64,000 nt of DNA, taken from Pyrinomonas sp040289685. GTDB taxonomy: Bacteria > Acidobacteriota > Blastocatellia > Pyrinomonadales > Pyrinomonadaceae. Made by a program: the position numbers and the translations under genes. The stretch is from assembly GCF_040289685.1 (NCBI RefSeq), contig NZ_PSLQ01000003.1, positions 1-64,000 on the forward strand. Direction: 5' to 3'. Each line of letters begins with the position of its first letter. Position 1 is the first letter of the stretch. Below, piece after piece: positions 26,490 through 34,845 of this stretch. The notes beneath the pieces were generated by a model. The model worked only from the letters and a program-made list of their open reading frames with translations, did not search any database and was not told the DNA's origin.

Positions 26490-28394
26490 CTATCGCTGGC
26501 GGTAGATCTCTGCGCCGGACGAAATGAACTCATCGGCCTTCTCGCGCATTCCGGCTTCGAGCGCCGACTGTTCGTCAAGCCCTTTTTGCGCGGCGTATTC
26601 GCGCACTTCTTGCGTGATCTTCATCGAGCAGAAGTGCGGCCCGCACATCGAGCAGAAGTGGGCGAGTTTAGCCCCTTCTTGCGGCAACGTTTCGTCGTGG
26701 AATTCGCGCGCCGTTTCGGGATCGAGCGAGAGGTTGAACTGGTCCTCCCAACGGAACTCGAAGCGCGCCTTTGAGAGCGCGTTGTCCCACGCTTGCGCGC
26801 GCGGATGGCCTTTAGCCAAGTCCGCCGCGTGCGCGGCGATCTTATAAGCGATGACGCCATCTTTGACATCCCGTTTGTTCGGCAAGCCCAAGTGCTCTTT
26901 GGGCGTGACGTAGCAGAGCATGGCCGTGCCGTACCAACCGATCATCGCCGCGCCAATCGCCGAAGTGATGTGATCGTAGCCGGGGGCGATGTCGGTGGTG
27001 AGCGGCCCCAATGTGTAGAACGGGGCTTCGTGGCAGATATCGAGTTCCTTGTCCACGTTCTCTTTGATAAGGTGCATTGGGATATGGCCCGGCCCTTCAA
27101 TCATCACTTGGCAGTCCATCTCCCACGCGATCTTGGTCAATTCACCGAGCGTTTCGAGTTCAGCGAATTGCGCCTCGTCGTTCGCATCGGCGATCGAACC
27201 AGGACGAAGCCCATCGCCCAAAGAGAACGAAACGTCGTAGGCGGCCATGATCTCGCAGATTTCGCGAAAGTGCGTGTAAAGAAAGTTCTCCTTGTGATGG
27301 GCCAGACACCATTTAGCGATGATCGAACCGCCGCGGCTGACGATGCCGGTCATGCGCCGTGCCGTGAGCGGTATGTAAGCTAAGCGCACGCCTGCATGGA
27401 TCGTGAAGTAATCGACGCCCTGCTCGGCCTGTTCAATCAGCGTGTCGCGAAAAACTTCCCACGACAGATCTTCGGCTTTGCCCCCGACCTTCTCGAGCGC
27501 TTGATAGATCGGCACGGTGCCGATCGGGACGGGCGAATTACGGATGATCCATTCGCGCGTCGCATGGATGTTGCGTCCGGTTGAAAGATCCATCACCGTG
27601 TCAGCGCCCCAGCGCGTGGCCCAGCGCATCTTCTCGACCTCTTCCTCGATCGAAGAAGAGATGGATGAGTTGCCGATGTTGGCGTTGATCTTGACGAAGA
27701 AATTACGCCCGATGATCATCGGCTCCAGTTCCTGATGGTTGATGTTGGCCGGGATAATGGCGCGCCCGCGCGCCACCTCTTGCCGAACGAACTCGGGCGT
27801 GATCTCCTCAGGGATCTCGGCGCCGAACCCCATGCCGCGATGTCGGTGGTGAATCGAATCGCGCGGTGCGTCCTTGATCATCTCGCGCAAGCGGGCGCGG
27901 CCCAGATTCTCGCGTATGGCGGCGAACTCCATTTCGGGCGTGATCTCGCCGCGGCGCGCGTAGTGCATTTGCGTGACGCGGCGGCCAGGTTTAGCGCGAA
28001 GCGGCGGACGACGCTCGCCCGGGAAGATTTCGAGCCGACCCTGCTCGCGGGCGCGACGCAGAGCCTCGGCATCCCGGTAGCCGTCGTCTTCTGGGCGGGC
28101 AGCGCGTCCCTCGTACTCTTCGACGTCGCCGCGCGCCAAGATCCACTGGCGCCTAATCGGCGGAAGCCCCGCGCGCACGTCGCCTTTGAAGTCGGGATCG
28201 CCCCACGGCCCGCTCGTATCGTAGACGCGCACGGGCGGATTCTCCTCGAGCGTGCCATCCAGACGGCGCGTCGGATGGAGAAGGATTTCGCGGAAAGGAA
28301 CGCGCACGCCGTCGCGTTCGCCTTCGACGTAAACGCGCCGCGAATTGGGAAAATGTGTGGCGCGGTTTAGTTGTTCTGGTTCTTTTCTCGTCAT
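26490..28394 (-). CDS. thiC: Phosphomethylpyrimidine synthase
   Basis: A 634-residue radical SAM enzyme that rearranges aminoimidazole ribotide into the pyrimidine moiety of thiamine. The C-terminal cluster motif is CSMCGPHFCSMK (CX2CX4C). The barrel shows NANIGNSSISSS, DLSTGRNIH, and IEGPGHIPMH, all family signatures. AAAGGGG lies about 7 bases before the ATG at 28394. Expression should be controlled by the TPP riboswitch and terminator immediately upstream. The substrate also links it to the purine pathway genes in this window. Confidence 0.97.
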   Translation of the reverse strand: MTRKEPEQLNRATHFPNSRRVYVEGERDGVRVPFREILLHPTRRLDGTLEENPPVRVYDTSGPWGDPDFKGDVRAGLPPIRRQWILARGDVEEYEGRAARPEDDGYRDAEALRRAREQGRLEIFPGERRPPLRAKPGRRVTQMHYARRGEITPEMEFAAIRENLGRARLREMIKDAPRDSIHHRHRGMGFGAEIPEEITPEFVRQEVARGRAIIPANINHQELEPMIIGRNFFVKINANIGNSSISSSIEEEVEKMRWATRWGADTVMDLSTGRNIHATREWIIRNSPVPIGTVPIYQALEKVGGKAEDLSWEVFRDTLIEQAEQGVDYFTIHAGVRLAYIPLTARRMTGIVSRGGSIIAKWCLAHHKENFLYTHFREICEIMAAYDVSFSLGDGLRPGSIADANDEAQFAELETLGELTKIAWEMDCQVMIEGPGHIPMHLIKENVDKELDICHEAPFYTLGPLTTDIAPGYDHITSAIGAAMIGWYGTAMLCYVTPKEHLGLPNKRDVKDGVIAYKIAAHAADLAKGHPRAQAWDNALSKARFEFRWEDQFNLSLDPETAREFHDETLPQEGAKLAHFCSMCGPHFCSMKITQEVREYAAQKGLDEQSALEAGMREKADEFISSGAEIYRQR

Positions 28395-28442
28395 CTTGTT
28401 CCCCTTTGGCGCAGATCCGCGCTAAGCGAATCCGCAAGAAAA

Positions 28443-28477
28443 AGGTCGCTTCCCGTCCAAAGGGCGCGAAGCGACCT
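28443..28477 (-). terminator. Expression-platform terminator of the TPP riboswitch
   Basis: A perfect 10-bp stem (28468-28477 with 28443-28452, AGGTCGCTTC on the minus strand) is followed by TTTTTC. It begins 7 bases after the aptamer and ends about 49 bases before the thiC start. Ligand-bound aptamer should favour it, so control is by transcription termination. Confidence 0.85.
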
Positions 28478-28483
28478 CGTTGG

Positions 28484-28581
28484 TGCTCCCTTCGACGGCA
28501 TTACCCGTATCAGGTTCAAGGGGTCTCGCCTTCGGGCGACTCTCAGCCTGCGCCTTTGCCGAAAAAGCGCAAGCTCCCCCG
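28484..28581 (-). ncRNA. TPP riboswitch (THI element)
   Basis: The minus strand carries the conserved parts in order: GGGGGAGC at the 5' side, GGCTGAGAG, ACCCCTTGAACCTGATACGG, GTAATGCCG and the closing AAGGGAGC. These form the P1 stem and the pyrimidine- and pyrophosphate-sensing loops. It lies directly upstream of thiC, as expected for feedback by thiamine pyrophosphate. Confidence 0.96.
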
Positions 28582-28621
28582 CTCGCATATCCCAGCCTTT
28601 CAATCAACCGATAGCTTTTCA

Positions 28622-28627
28622 ATTATA
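28622..28627 (-). promoter_or_regulatory. -10 box of the thiC transcript
   Basis: The minus strand reads a perfect TATAAT here, about 40 bases upstream of the riboswitch start. The -35 hexamer at normal spacing is weak. Transcription should begin near 28613. Confidence 0.55.
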
Positions 28628-28639
28628 CAACAGCTGCGG

Positions 28640-29328
28640 TCACGTTTGCGCGGGCGGACTTCACCAGTCGGCACCAAGCATATTCTCGATCCTTTTTGCC
28701 GAAAAGGGGGTCGCGTAGAACGCTGCAACGCCGTCCAACGCCTCACAGCCTCGAACCTTTTACCGAAAAGAGGCTCTCATGACTGGGCGTACCCTTTAGC
28801 TTTTCGTTCGAGAGATGTGATGTCAGGTTTAATCATCATCGATGGCGTTGCGGTGCGTGCCCTTTAGCTTCCGTTCGAGGCAGGCTCCAGTTAGAGTTTT
28901 GTGCTGGGCTGCATCCGTGGTTATCCGCTTCACCGACGCTGGAACGTTTTCGGTGGCTGAGGTATGAAATGCGGACGAGCAACGTCCTGCGGTTTCCCAC
29001 TTCGCACGGAAGATGTGACGAGCATAAGGCTGCTTCTCATCCGGTAGCGAATGGCGATCGAACCTTGCCACCGAAGGCCGCTGCGATTAATAAGGCCGCT
29101 GCGATTAATAAAGAGCATCGGCGCATTAGCTCTTGTTAGGGCTAGAATGACCATAGCCCCAAAGCTGCGATTAGAATGAAGAGAGCATCAGCGCATCTGA
29201 TGGCGGATGGTGATTTGGCCTGCGCTGCGCTCGCAAAGCGGTTCGAGACGCGCTCTTCGATTGACCGAAGCCCACAAAGCGCGGTAGCATCAACTCAGAA
29301 CGGCGTTAAGCCGATTGGTGGAGAAGCG
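28640..29328. other. Long intergenic region with three kinds of local repeats
   Basis: About 690 bases between the thiC leader and ispH. A block of about 26 bases (GCGTACCCTTTAGC then CGTTCGAG) at 28787-28812 recurs imperfectly at 28855-28879, offset 68. CCTTTTTGCCGAAAAG at 28691 recurs as a variant at 28756, offset 65. A perfect 18-base tandem unit (GGCCGCTGCGATTAATAA, 29076-29111) is followed by a degenerate third copy near 29164 that extends to AGAGCATCNGCGCAT. No gene could be supported. Confidence 0.55.
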
Positions 29329-30192
29329 ATGGAAGTCCTTTTGGCGGAAGAGTACGGTTTCTGTTTCGGCGTCGAACGCGCCGTCGAAATGGTCGAAGCG
29401 GCCCTGCGCGATGGTGACGGCAAAGTGCGCACATTGGGGCCGCTCATCCACAACAAACAGGAGATGGAGCGACTCGAAGGCGAAGGCGTTTCGACCATGC
29501 AAGCGCCAGAAGAAGCCGATGCGGAAACGGTCGCTGTGATTCGCGCGCACGGTGTCGCCCCGCAAGTCAAGCGCGAACTCGAAGCGCGCGCGGCCAAAGT
29601 GATCGATGCCACATGCCCGTTCGTCACGCGCGTTCAACGCCTAACCGAACGTGCCGCACGACAGGGGCGCGATGTAGTCGTCGTTGGCAATCCCGACCAT
29701 CCGGAGATGATCGGCGTGCGCGGTCATGCGCCCGAACGGACCTACATCGTGCGCGATGCGAGCGAGGTTGAAAAGTTGCCGCCGCTTCACGCGCCCATTG
29801 TGTTATCGCAAACGACGCTCAAGCTCAAGACCTTCCTCGAGGCTGCCGAAGCCGTTCGCGCCAAGGCTGATGCCGAGCCTGAAGTGGTCAACACGATCTG
29901 CTCGGCCACCCGCGATCGTCAAGACGCGGCGCGCGCTCTCGCCAGCCAAGTGGACGCCTTTTACGTCATCGGCAGCGCTCATTCGTCCAACAGCGTGAAG
30001 CTTTTGTCGGTCTGCAGGGAGCAGTGCGAGCGAAGCTTTTTGATCGAGACGGCAGATGACATCAACCCGAATGACTTGAAGGGGGTCCGGCGCGTCGGCG
30101 TCACTGCCGGAGCTTCGACGCCGAACTGGTTGATCGAGCAAGTGGTCGCGCGCTTGCACGAAATAGGGCGGAAGCAAGGAACTAGTAAGTAG
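29329..30192 (+). CDS. ispH: 4-hydroxy-3-methylbut-2-enyl diphosphate reductase
   Basis: A 287-residue iron-sulfur enzyme that carries out the last step of the MEP isoprenoid pathway, giving IPP and DMAPP. The three cluster cysteines are C12 (GFCFGVERAV) and those in DATCPFVTRVQ and TICSATRDRQ. Substrate-contacting histidines lie in GPLIHNKQ and RAHGVAPQV. The ATG at 29329 follows GGTGGAG by 6 bases; an upstream frame to 29176 covers repeats and lacks homology. Confidence 0.96.
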   Translation: MEVLLAEEYGFCFGVERAVEMVEAALRDGDGKVRTLGPLIHNKQEMERLEGEGVSTMQAPEEADAETVAVIRAHGVAPQVKRELEARAAKVIDATCPFVTRVQRLTERAARQGRDVVVVGNPDHPEMIGVRGHAPERTYIVRDASEVEKLPPLHAPIVLSQTTLKLKTFLEAAEAVRAKADAEPEVVNTICSATRDRQDAARALASQVDAFYVIGSAHSSNSVKLLSVCREQCERSFLIETADDINPNDLKGVRRVGVTAGASTPNWLIEQVVARLHEIGRKQGTSK

Positions 30193-30386
30193 AATAGAAG
30201 TTTGAGCGCCGCGCCAAATCGAGAGAGAGCCGATTGATGAAACGGAAAGCGACCTGCAAAGCGTTATCCATAAGTTGGGGAGCGGCGATGGAAGATGCGC
30301 CCTTTGATCGGCGACGGGCACGACAAAAGAAGCAAAGCTGATTCCAATAATCGAAGACCGAACTTGAAGGCGCGCGGTGAACGGTT

Positions 30387-30998
30387 CTATTCCTCTTCCT
30401 CCGCGCTTTCAAGCGTTTCGAGAACCCACCGTGCTTCTTCCGACCCGTACTCTTCGGCTTGAATGTAGAGCGCAAAGCGCGCCACTTCGGCATCCACCGG
30501 ATCCGTCAGCAACCTAACCAACACCGAGGTCGGCGCAAGCGCCAGCGTTTCGTAGGCAATGGCCCGAACCACGACGTTGCTCGAACGCGCTAGTTCGCTG
30601 ATCTCGGGCGGCGCAAGGCGCGAAGCGAGCGAATCGGCCAACAGATCAACCCGCGCATAGTCGCTTGTGCGCAGGGCACGAATGAGCAGTTGCTCGAAGC
30701 TTTCAGCCGAACGGGCTTGTGCGTGGAGCACGGCAGCGCATGTTTCGGCCATGCGGCGAAGCGTCGCCGTCTGTTCAGCGCTCATCTTCTCGCGCGTCTC
30801 CACTGCTTGATCTTCAAGCGCGGCCAACAAACGGCTCAACTCCCACTCCGCTCGGGCATCGTACTGCATCGCCCTCGGCGGCGAAGCCGTTTGCAAGGCG
30901 CGTTCAACCAGCTTCTTGGTGGCCGGTCGCATGCCCTGCCAGACGCTCGCCACGCGCCCGCCGAACTCTTCCATGGTTGTGTTCAGGCTCTTCTCCAT
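30387..30998 (-). CDS. Helical protein of unknown function
   Basis: I do not recognise this 203-residue protein. It is almost entirely alpha-helical and acidic. The second half looks like two or three HEAT-type helix pairs (ARSSNVVVRAIAYETLALAP, DPVDAEVARFALYIQAEEYG). There is no signal peptide or membrane segment. It lies 128 bases downstream of the small Sm-like gene on the same strand and could share its transcript. The gap of 194 bases to ispH shows nothing clear. Confidence 0.6.
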   Translation of the reverse strand: MEKSLNTTMEEFGGRVASVWQGMRPATKKLVERALQTASPPRAMQYDARAEWELSRLLAALEDQAVETREKMSAEQTATLRRMAETCAAVLHAQARSAESFEQLLIRALRTSDYARVDLLADSLASRLAPPEISELARSSNVVVRAIAYETLALAPTSVLVRLLTDPVDAEVARFALYIQAEEYGSEEARWVLETLESAEEEE

Positions 30999-31126
30999 CG
31001 CCTCAAACCGCGCGTCGAAAAGGCTTCAACGCGCTTGGCAGTAAACTATAGCGAAAAGTGTGCCAAAGGCGAAGCCTGCCGCACCATCTCTCGGTCGTCG
31101 AAGATGATGGTCGCGCTTGCGCGCGA

Positions 31127-31372
31127 TTACCCGGCGGATGCCTCTGCGCTGGAATCTACGTTGTGGTCGATGATCTCGGCAATGGAATCGACCGTGATCT
31201 TCACGATCTCGCCGTTGACCTGTTCGAGCTTGACGCTCGGTCTAGTGAGCGCTTGTGTCATTTTGAGGCTGCGGACGGTGCCGCGAAAGCGCTGTCCATC
31301 GGTGGTGACGATCTCGATGTTCTCCTTGCCGTAAAGGGGTTGTAGCGCGGCGAGAGTTTTGGTCACTTCCAT
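31127..31372 (-). CDS. Small protein, possibly Sm/Lsm-like fold
   Basis: An 81-residue protein. After a short helix (LAALQPLYG) it alternates beta-strand-like segments: ENIEIVTTDGQRFRGTVRSL, then RPSVKLEQVNGEIVKITVDS and IAEIID. The order IxxxTxDGxxFxGxVxSL followed by GExVxIxxDxIxxI looks like the Sm1 and Sm2 motifs of Lsm/Hfq-type RNA-binding rings. This is a pattern judgement, not a database match. The ATG at 31372 follows GGAGGA by 8 bases. The leader carries a stable hairpin resembling a tRNA acceptor/T-arm minihelix. Confidence 0.6.
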   Translation of the reverse strand: MEVTKTLAALQPLYGKENIEIVTTDGQRFRGTVRSLKMTQALTRPSVKLEQVNGEIVKITVDSIAEIIDHNVDSSAEASAG

Positions 31373-31400
31373 GTCGGGCGTCCTCCGGATGAAACTCGCG

Positions 31401-31430
31401 CGGCAGCGGAGAATCGAACTCTCGTTGCCG
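31401..31430 (-). other. tRNA minihelix-like hairpin in the leader of the Sm-like gene
   Basis: On the minus strand CGGCAAC pairs with GCTGCCG (one mismatch), and above it GAGA pairs with TCTC around a GTTCGAT loop, with one bulged base. This imitates the stacked acceptor and T arm of a tRNA. No D arm or anticodon arm fits, so it is not a tRNA gene. It may be a remnant or a regulatory RNA element. Confidence 0.4.
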
Positions 31431-31643
31431 ACACGTGTGGTGCAATCATGCATCAAAGGCATTTTTCATGCCACAACAGAAAACGGCGTCGTTTGCCCGA
31501 TCCTTATGCGAAACGGGATCCTGTTCGTGCCGAAAGCGTGACGCTTCGTCCATGATCGGCGAACGAAAATGCAACTTCGCGTTGTCGGAGAGCGTACAAC
31601 TAAACAATGAAGGGGCTGAAAACCAGCCGACCGGAGGCTTTCG

Positions 31644-32582
31644 ATGGAGTCCGAAACGATCTCTTGCGCCAACTGCGGAGCGCAGATGCTGCGCATCTTG
31701 CGTTTTTGCCGCCGTTGTGGTCAGCGTTTGACCGGCCCCGTTGACCAACAGGCTGTCACCGAAATCCTTCCCGCCGCTCGAACGGGCGGACAGATGGCGA
31801 CCGGGTCTCATCCTGAACCGTTGCCCCCGACGAATGCCCAGGGCACAGCTTGCAGACCCCAGAGGTGGAAAAGATACGTCTTCGGGTCCGCTCTCGTTTT
31901 GATACTCTATTTCGCCGTGACGGATATGAGAACGGAGCGGAAGATCTTCTTCACGCACCCGAAAGATTTCGACTCCGCGTGGACCAAGGGGTTGTCGGAA
32001 CGAAATTTATGCGGGATGCGCGTAGTGGATGCCGAAGGGATGCCGGGCGCAATGGTGCTTTCCTCTTCGCCGCCCGGATCGCCGCTGGATCAGGCAGGCA
32101 TGGTCGGCGCAGATGTGATCGTTGGCCTCGGTGGAAAGCCCGTGAGAAATGCCGAAGACCTGCGGCGCGCGTTGGTCGGAGCGCAGGTTGGGCAGCCGCT
32201 TGAAGTCCTCTTCGTACGCGACGGCGAGATGCGAAAAAGCTCGCTCGTGCCTGTTCCTGAAGAAGAGATCGAGCGGCTCGCTGACTCGCAGAAAGAGAAG
32301 CCAAAAGCTTATTGGGGCGTCTCCGGCTTCAAGCGCATCTGGATACCGGAATTGAGGCTGTTCGGCGTGCGTCTCGGCAATGTGCGAACTAATCGCCCGG
32401 CAGAGATCGCCGGTTTGCAAAGCGGTGATGTTGTGCTCGCCATCGACGATGTTCCCATTCGCACCGAGGAAGAGCTTGTCGCACGCATCGAGCGCACATC
32501 GCCCGGCAGCATTGCGTTGGTCGCCGTCTTCCGTCAAGGAGACGTGTTGCGCATTCCGGTCAAGGTAGGGCGCAATGACTGA
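31644..32582 (+). CDS. Zinc-ribbon membrane protein with two PDZ domains
   Basis: A 312-residue protein. Residues 8-26 form a zinc ribbon (CANCG and CRRCG). A membrane segment follows at about 77-92 (YVFGSALVLILYFAV). Two PDZ-like domains occupy the outer part: about 125-195 (GSPLDQAGMVGADVIVGLGG) and 235-305 (AEIAGLQSGDVVLAIDDVP). No protease domain is present. The ribbon would be cytoplasmic and the PDZ domains periplasmic, suggesting a scaffold or sensor. GGAGG lies 6 bases before the start. Its 3' end abuts a decayed IscB element, which begins within 10 bases of the stop codon. Confidence 0.82.
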   Translation: MESETISCANCGAQMLRILRFCRRCGQRLTGPVDQQAVTEILPAARTGGQMATGSHPEPLPPTNAQGTACRPQRWKRYVFGSALVLILYFAVTDMRTERKIFFTHPKDFDSAWTKGLSERNLCGMRVVDAEGMPGAMVLSSSPPGSPLDQAGMVGADVIVGLGGKPVRNAEDLRRALVGAQVGQPLEVLFVRDGEMRKSSLVPVPEEEIERLADSQKEKPKAYWGVSGFKRIWIPELRLFGVRLGNVRTNRPAEIAGLQSGDVVLAIDDVPIRTEEELVARIERTSPGSIALVAVFRQGDVLRIPVKVGRND

Positions 32583-32588
32583 ACCGCG

Positions 32589-32800
32589 GGTCAACTACCC
32601 CATAGCTAAAGCTAGGGGCTTGCGAGAGTAGCGGCCTTGCCAGCGCGCGCGCAGCGTAAGGCGGTCTGGAGACCGGGAAAGACTAGCCTAGCCGAGCAAC
32701 CGAACCCGGTGACGGTGCTTCGGGGGCGTTCGAAGGCAACTCGCGCCGCCCGCTCGTGGCAGGGCACCGCATAACACGCGGATCCTACGGGTTGCACCGT
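32589..32800 (+). ncRNA. HEARO / omega-RNA of a decayed IscB element
   Basis: The stretch begins with GTCAACTACCCC, then a small hairpin around TAAA (ATAGC TAAA GCTAG, TAGGGGCTT), and continues as a GC-rich, clearly structured region ending in AACACGCGGATCCTACGGGT and TTGCACCG. This order matches what I know of HEARO RNAs, which precede iscB and guide its nuclease. Recognition is from memory of the motif, not an alignment. In this family the guide is taken from DNA just 5' of the scaffold, here the last codons of the zinc-ribbon/PDZ gene. The 3' boundary is approximate. Confidence 0.65.
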
Positions 32801-33109
32801 TACGATTCCGTCGACGGTCACTGTACCTGCACCAGCCAGCGAAGGGCGGTGCGCGTCGCCTCCATGAAAGGACGGCTGGGACTCCGACACGGGACACAAG
32901 TACTGCACCCACGATACGGTTTCTGTTACGTTGAAGGCCACAGAAACGGGCGACTTAGCCTGCACCGGATGGAGGATGGCAAGCGACTCTGCCAGGACGC
33001 TTGCCGGAAGGAGATTGTTCTGTTGGGGACTTGTAGCTGGAGGGTGTGGGGACCAAAAAAGCCGAAGTCAGAGAAAGGAGGAAAAAGTGGCGCTCCTCCC
33101 CAGGTCTGA
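32756..33109 (+). pseudogene. iscB: C-terminal fragment of IscB (HEARO-associated nuclease)
   Basis: The 117-codon frame contains MKGRLGLRHGTQVLHPRYGF and RNGRLSLHRMEDGKRLCQDA, then a basic tail (GPKKPKSEKGGKSG). This resembles the C-terminal target-recognition part of IscB proteins. The RuvC pieces, bridge helix and HNH domain are all missing, so most of the gene has been deleted. It follows directly on the HEARO RNA and is followed by the element's end hairpin. A catalytically inactive product or pure debris are the two options. Confidence 0.5.
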
Positions 33110-33131
33110 AGGCCGGGGTCTGTAGCGCCAC
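33087..33131 (+). mobile_element. Right-end hairpin of the IscB element
   Basis: GTGGCGCT (33087-33094) pairs with AGCGCCAC (33124-33131), with an inner CCCC/GGGG hairpin around TCTGAA. The bases that follow (AATCTGATGAAAAG, 33135-33148) are repeated next to the end hairpin at 47291-47330. This marks the probable right boundary of the element that starts at 32589. Confidence 0.55.
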
Positions 33132-33143
33132 TGAAATCTGATG

Positions 33144-33238
33144 AAAAGGTCATGCCCTCCGATGCACCCTGCCAACTGCTTGTCCTGCCTGTCAGCAAAG
33201 AAGACAAAAGGCACGCCCTCTGACCTGCCCTGCCAAAC
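33144..33238. repeat. Imperfect direct repeat, offset 62
   Basis: A block of about 33 bases starting AAAAGGTCATGCCCTC (33144) recurs with changes from 33206 (AAAAGGCACGCCCTC), both ending in CCCTGCCAA. It lies between the IscB element and the promoter of the next gene. Confidence 0.5.
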
Positions 33239-33283
33239 GGGGCATCTTCGAGCGCAAAAGTCGTTTAAAAAAGCAAAAACCTC

Positions 33284-33312
33284 TTGACGTACAGTCAATA
33301 AAGGTGTTAGTT
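33284..33312 (+). promoter_or_regulatory. Sigma-70-like promoter of the acidic receiver protein
   Basis: TTGACG (33284-33289), a 17-base spacer and TTAGTT (33307-33312) lie in an otherwise AT-rich patch. Transcription would start near 33319, which excludes the upstream TTG at 33312 as start codon of the next gene. Confidence 0.5.
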
Positions 33313-33380
33313 TGATCATTAGGCTCCGCATGCGGAGCTTCGGCTGCCGAGGAGAACGAGCGCGCACTAGGAGAACCGCG

Positions 33381-34751
33381 TTGTTGGCGGGCCGCAAGCT
33401 GCTGGTGGCGGATGAATCCGTCGCCGTTCAGAAGATCGTCGCATTGACCTTCGCCGATGAAGGGATGATGGTTGTTGCGGCGAGCGACGGAGAGCAGGCG
33501 ATTGAAACGCTCCGGTGGGAAGCGCCCGACATCGTTCTCGTCGACGTCAACCTGCCACGGCGCGATGGTTATGAGATTTGCGCCTATGTCAAAAGCCGCG
33601 AGAGCCTGCGACATGTTCCCGTCCTACTTCTGGTGAGTGTTTTTGAACCTTTCAACGAAGCGGAGGCGCGCAAAGTAGGCGCGGATGGAGTCTTGACCAA
33701 ACCCTTCCAATCGATTCGAGACCTAGTAAGCAAAGTCGGCAACCTGTTAGGCGGAAAGCCCGCGGAGGAAGCTTCTGAGAAGCGTCCAGAGGATGCCGCA
33801 GAGAAGCGGCGTTCGCCGCAGGCTGGTCCTGCGGCGCGCGCGACCACGGGCGATCTCGCAACGGATGATCGGACCATCAAAGCACGCCATGCGTTTACGG
33901 AGGCGGGTGCGCCGAGCCGAGCAACAGACAGCACCCGCGAGCAAGCTAACGTCGCGCCTGTTACGGAAGTTGTGGGAGCCAAAACGATGCCGCTCGATTT
34001 CCAAGCGGACGCGCAACCTATCGCGCTCGAAGAGGAACCGCTCGAGATGAGCGAAAACGAATCGGTGGCCACGCAGGAGGCGGACGATTTCGTGCTCGAT
34101 TTAGGGGACGACGTGGGGGCGTCGCCCGTCGTCGAGTACGCTTGCGAAGAGGCGTTCGTGCTCGAATTGGATGATGAGCCGATGGCCGCAGGTGCGGTCG
34201 AGCAAAAAGCTTTGATCGTCGAACGCGCGGCAGAAGATGCGGCGATCGAAGAGTCCGTGGGGAGCGAAGAGGTCTTCGAGCTTGAGATCGAGCCGCTTCC
34301 CATCGAAGAGCAGCGGGAGGCGGGGACTTACGTCTTCCAGGAAGATTCGACGCGAGAAAAAGCGATCCCGACCGTCAGCGATGAAGCTGAGGCTTCGGTC
34401 ATCGAGGAAGCGACGGTCGCTGCGCAAAGCCCTGATGATCCTGGGCGCGTCGCGTCAGTTGCGCGCGTTCCTGAAGCTCCAGCGCCGAACTTGGCCGTCG
34501 CCAGCGCCGTGCCGGACGAACGAAGAGAAGCGGCAATCGTCGCGGGCGCGCAACAAGCCTCCACAACGGATGATGCAATGGTCCGACTTGTGGACCAATT
34601 GCCGCCGGAAGCGATTGATGCGATCGCGCGGCGCGTGGTCGAACGCATCTCCGAGCGCGTTGTTCAAGAGATCGCTTGGGAGGTCGTGCCGCAGTTGGCT
34701 GAATTGATGATCAAGCGTCAACTGGAAGAAGAGCGCGCGCGTCGGCAGTAG
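33381..34751 (+). CDS. Receiver-domain protein with a long acidic tail
   Basis: A 456-residue protein. Residues about 5-120 form a receiver domain (KLLVADESVAVQKIVALTF, phosphoacceptor in IVLVDVNLPRRDG, lysine in VLTKPF). A low-complexity acidic stretch of some 280 residues follows, with a recurring pattern FVLDLGDD, FVLELDDEP, FELEIEPLP. The last 45 residues are a conserved-looking helix (EAIDAIARRVVERISERVV, EIAWEVVPQLAELMIKRQLE). The TTG at 33381 was chosen because AGGAGA lies 6 bases upstream. Similar architectures occur in myxobacteria and Acidobacteriota, where roles in motility or polarity are suspected; the function here is unknown. Confidence 0.85.
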   Translation: MLAGRKLLVADESVAVQKIVALTFADEGMMVVAASDGEQAIETLRWEAPDIVLVDVNLPRRDGYEICAYVKSRESLRHVPVLLLVSVFEPFNEAEARKVGADGVLTKPFQSIRDLVSKVGNLLGGKPAEEASEKRPEDAAEKRRSPQAGPAARATTGDLATDDRTIKARHAFTEAGAPSRATDSTREQANVAPVTEVVGAKTMPLDFQADAQPIALEEEPLEMSENESVATQEADDFVLDLGDDVGASPVVEYACEEAFVLELDDEPMAAGAVEQKALIVERAAEDAAIEESVGSEEVFELEIEPLPIEEQREAGTYVFQEDSTREKAIPTVSDEAEASVIEEATVAAQSPDDPGRVASVARVPEAPAPNLAVASAVPDERREAAIVAGAQQASTTDDAMVRLVDQLPPEAIDAIARRVVERISERVVQEIAWEVVPQLAELMIKRQLEEERARRQ

Positions 34752-34773
34752 CAGGCTTTTGGATTTTCGCGCG

Positions 34774-34817
34774 GAAGATCGAGACGAGATTTGCTGCTCG
34801 TCTCGATCTTCGCTTTT
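34774..34817 (+). terminator. Strong rho-independent terminator
   Basis: A perfect 15-bp stem (34774-34788 with 34797-34811) with an 8-base loop is followed by GCTTTT, 23 bases past the receiver gene's stop codon. Confidence 0.9.
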
Positions 34818-34845
34818 CAAGCCATCTTCGGCGAAGAGAGCTCCG

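Noticed and set aside
31395..31500. A tRNA gene on the minus strand
   Set aside because: The acceptor/T-arm-like hairpin is present, but no D arm, anticodon arm or 5' acceptor strand can be drawn at tRNA spacing.
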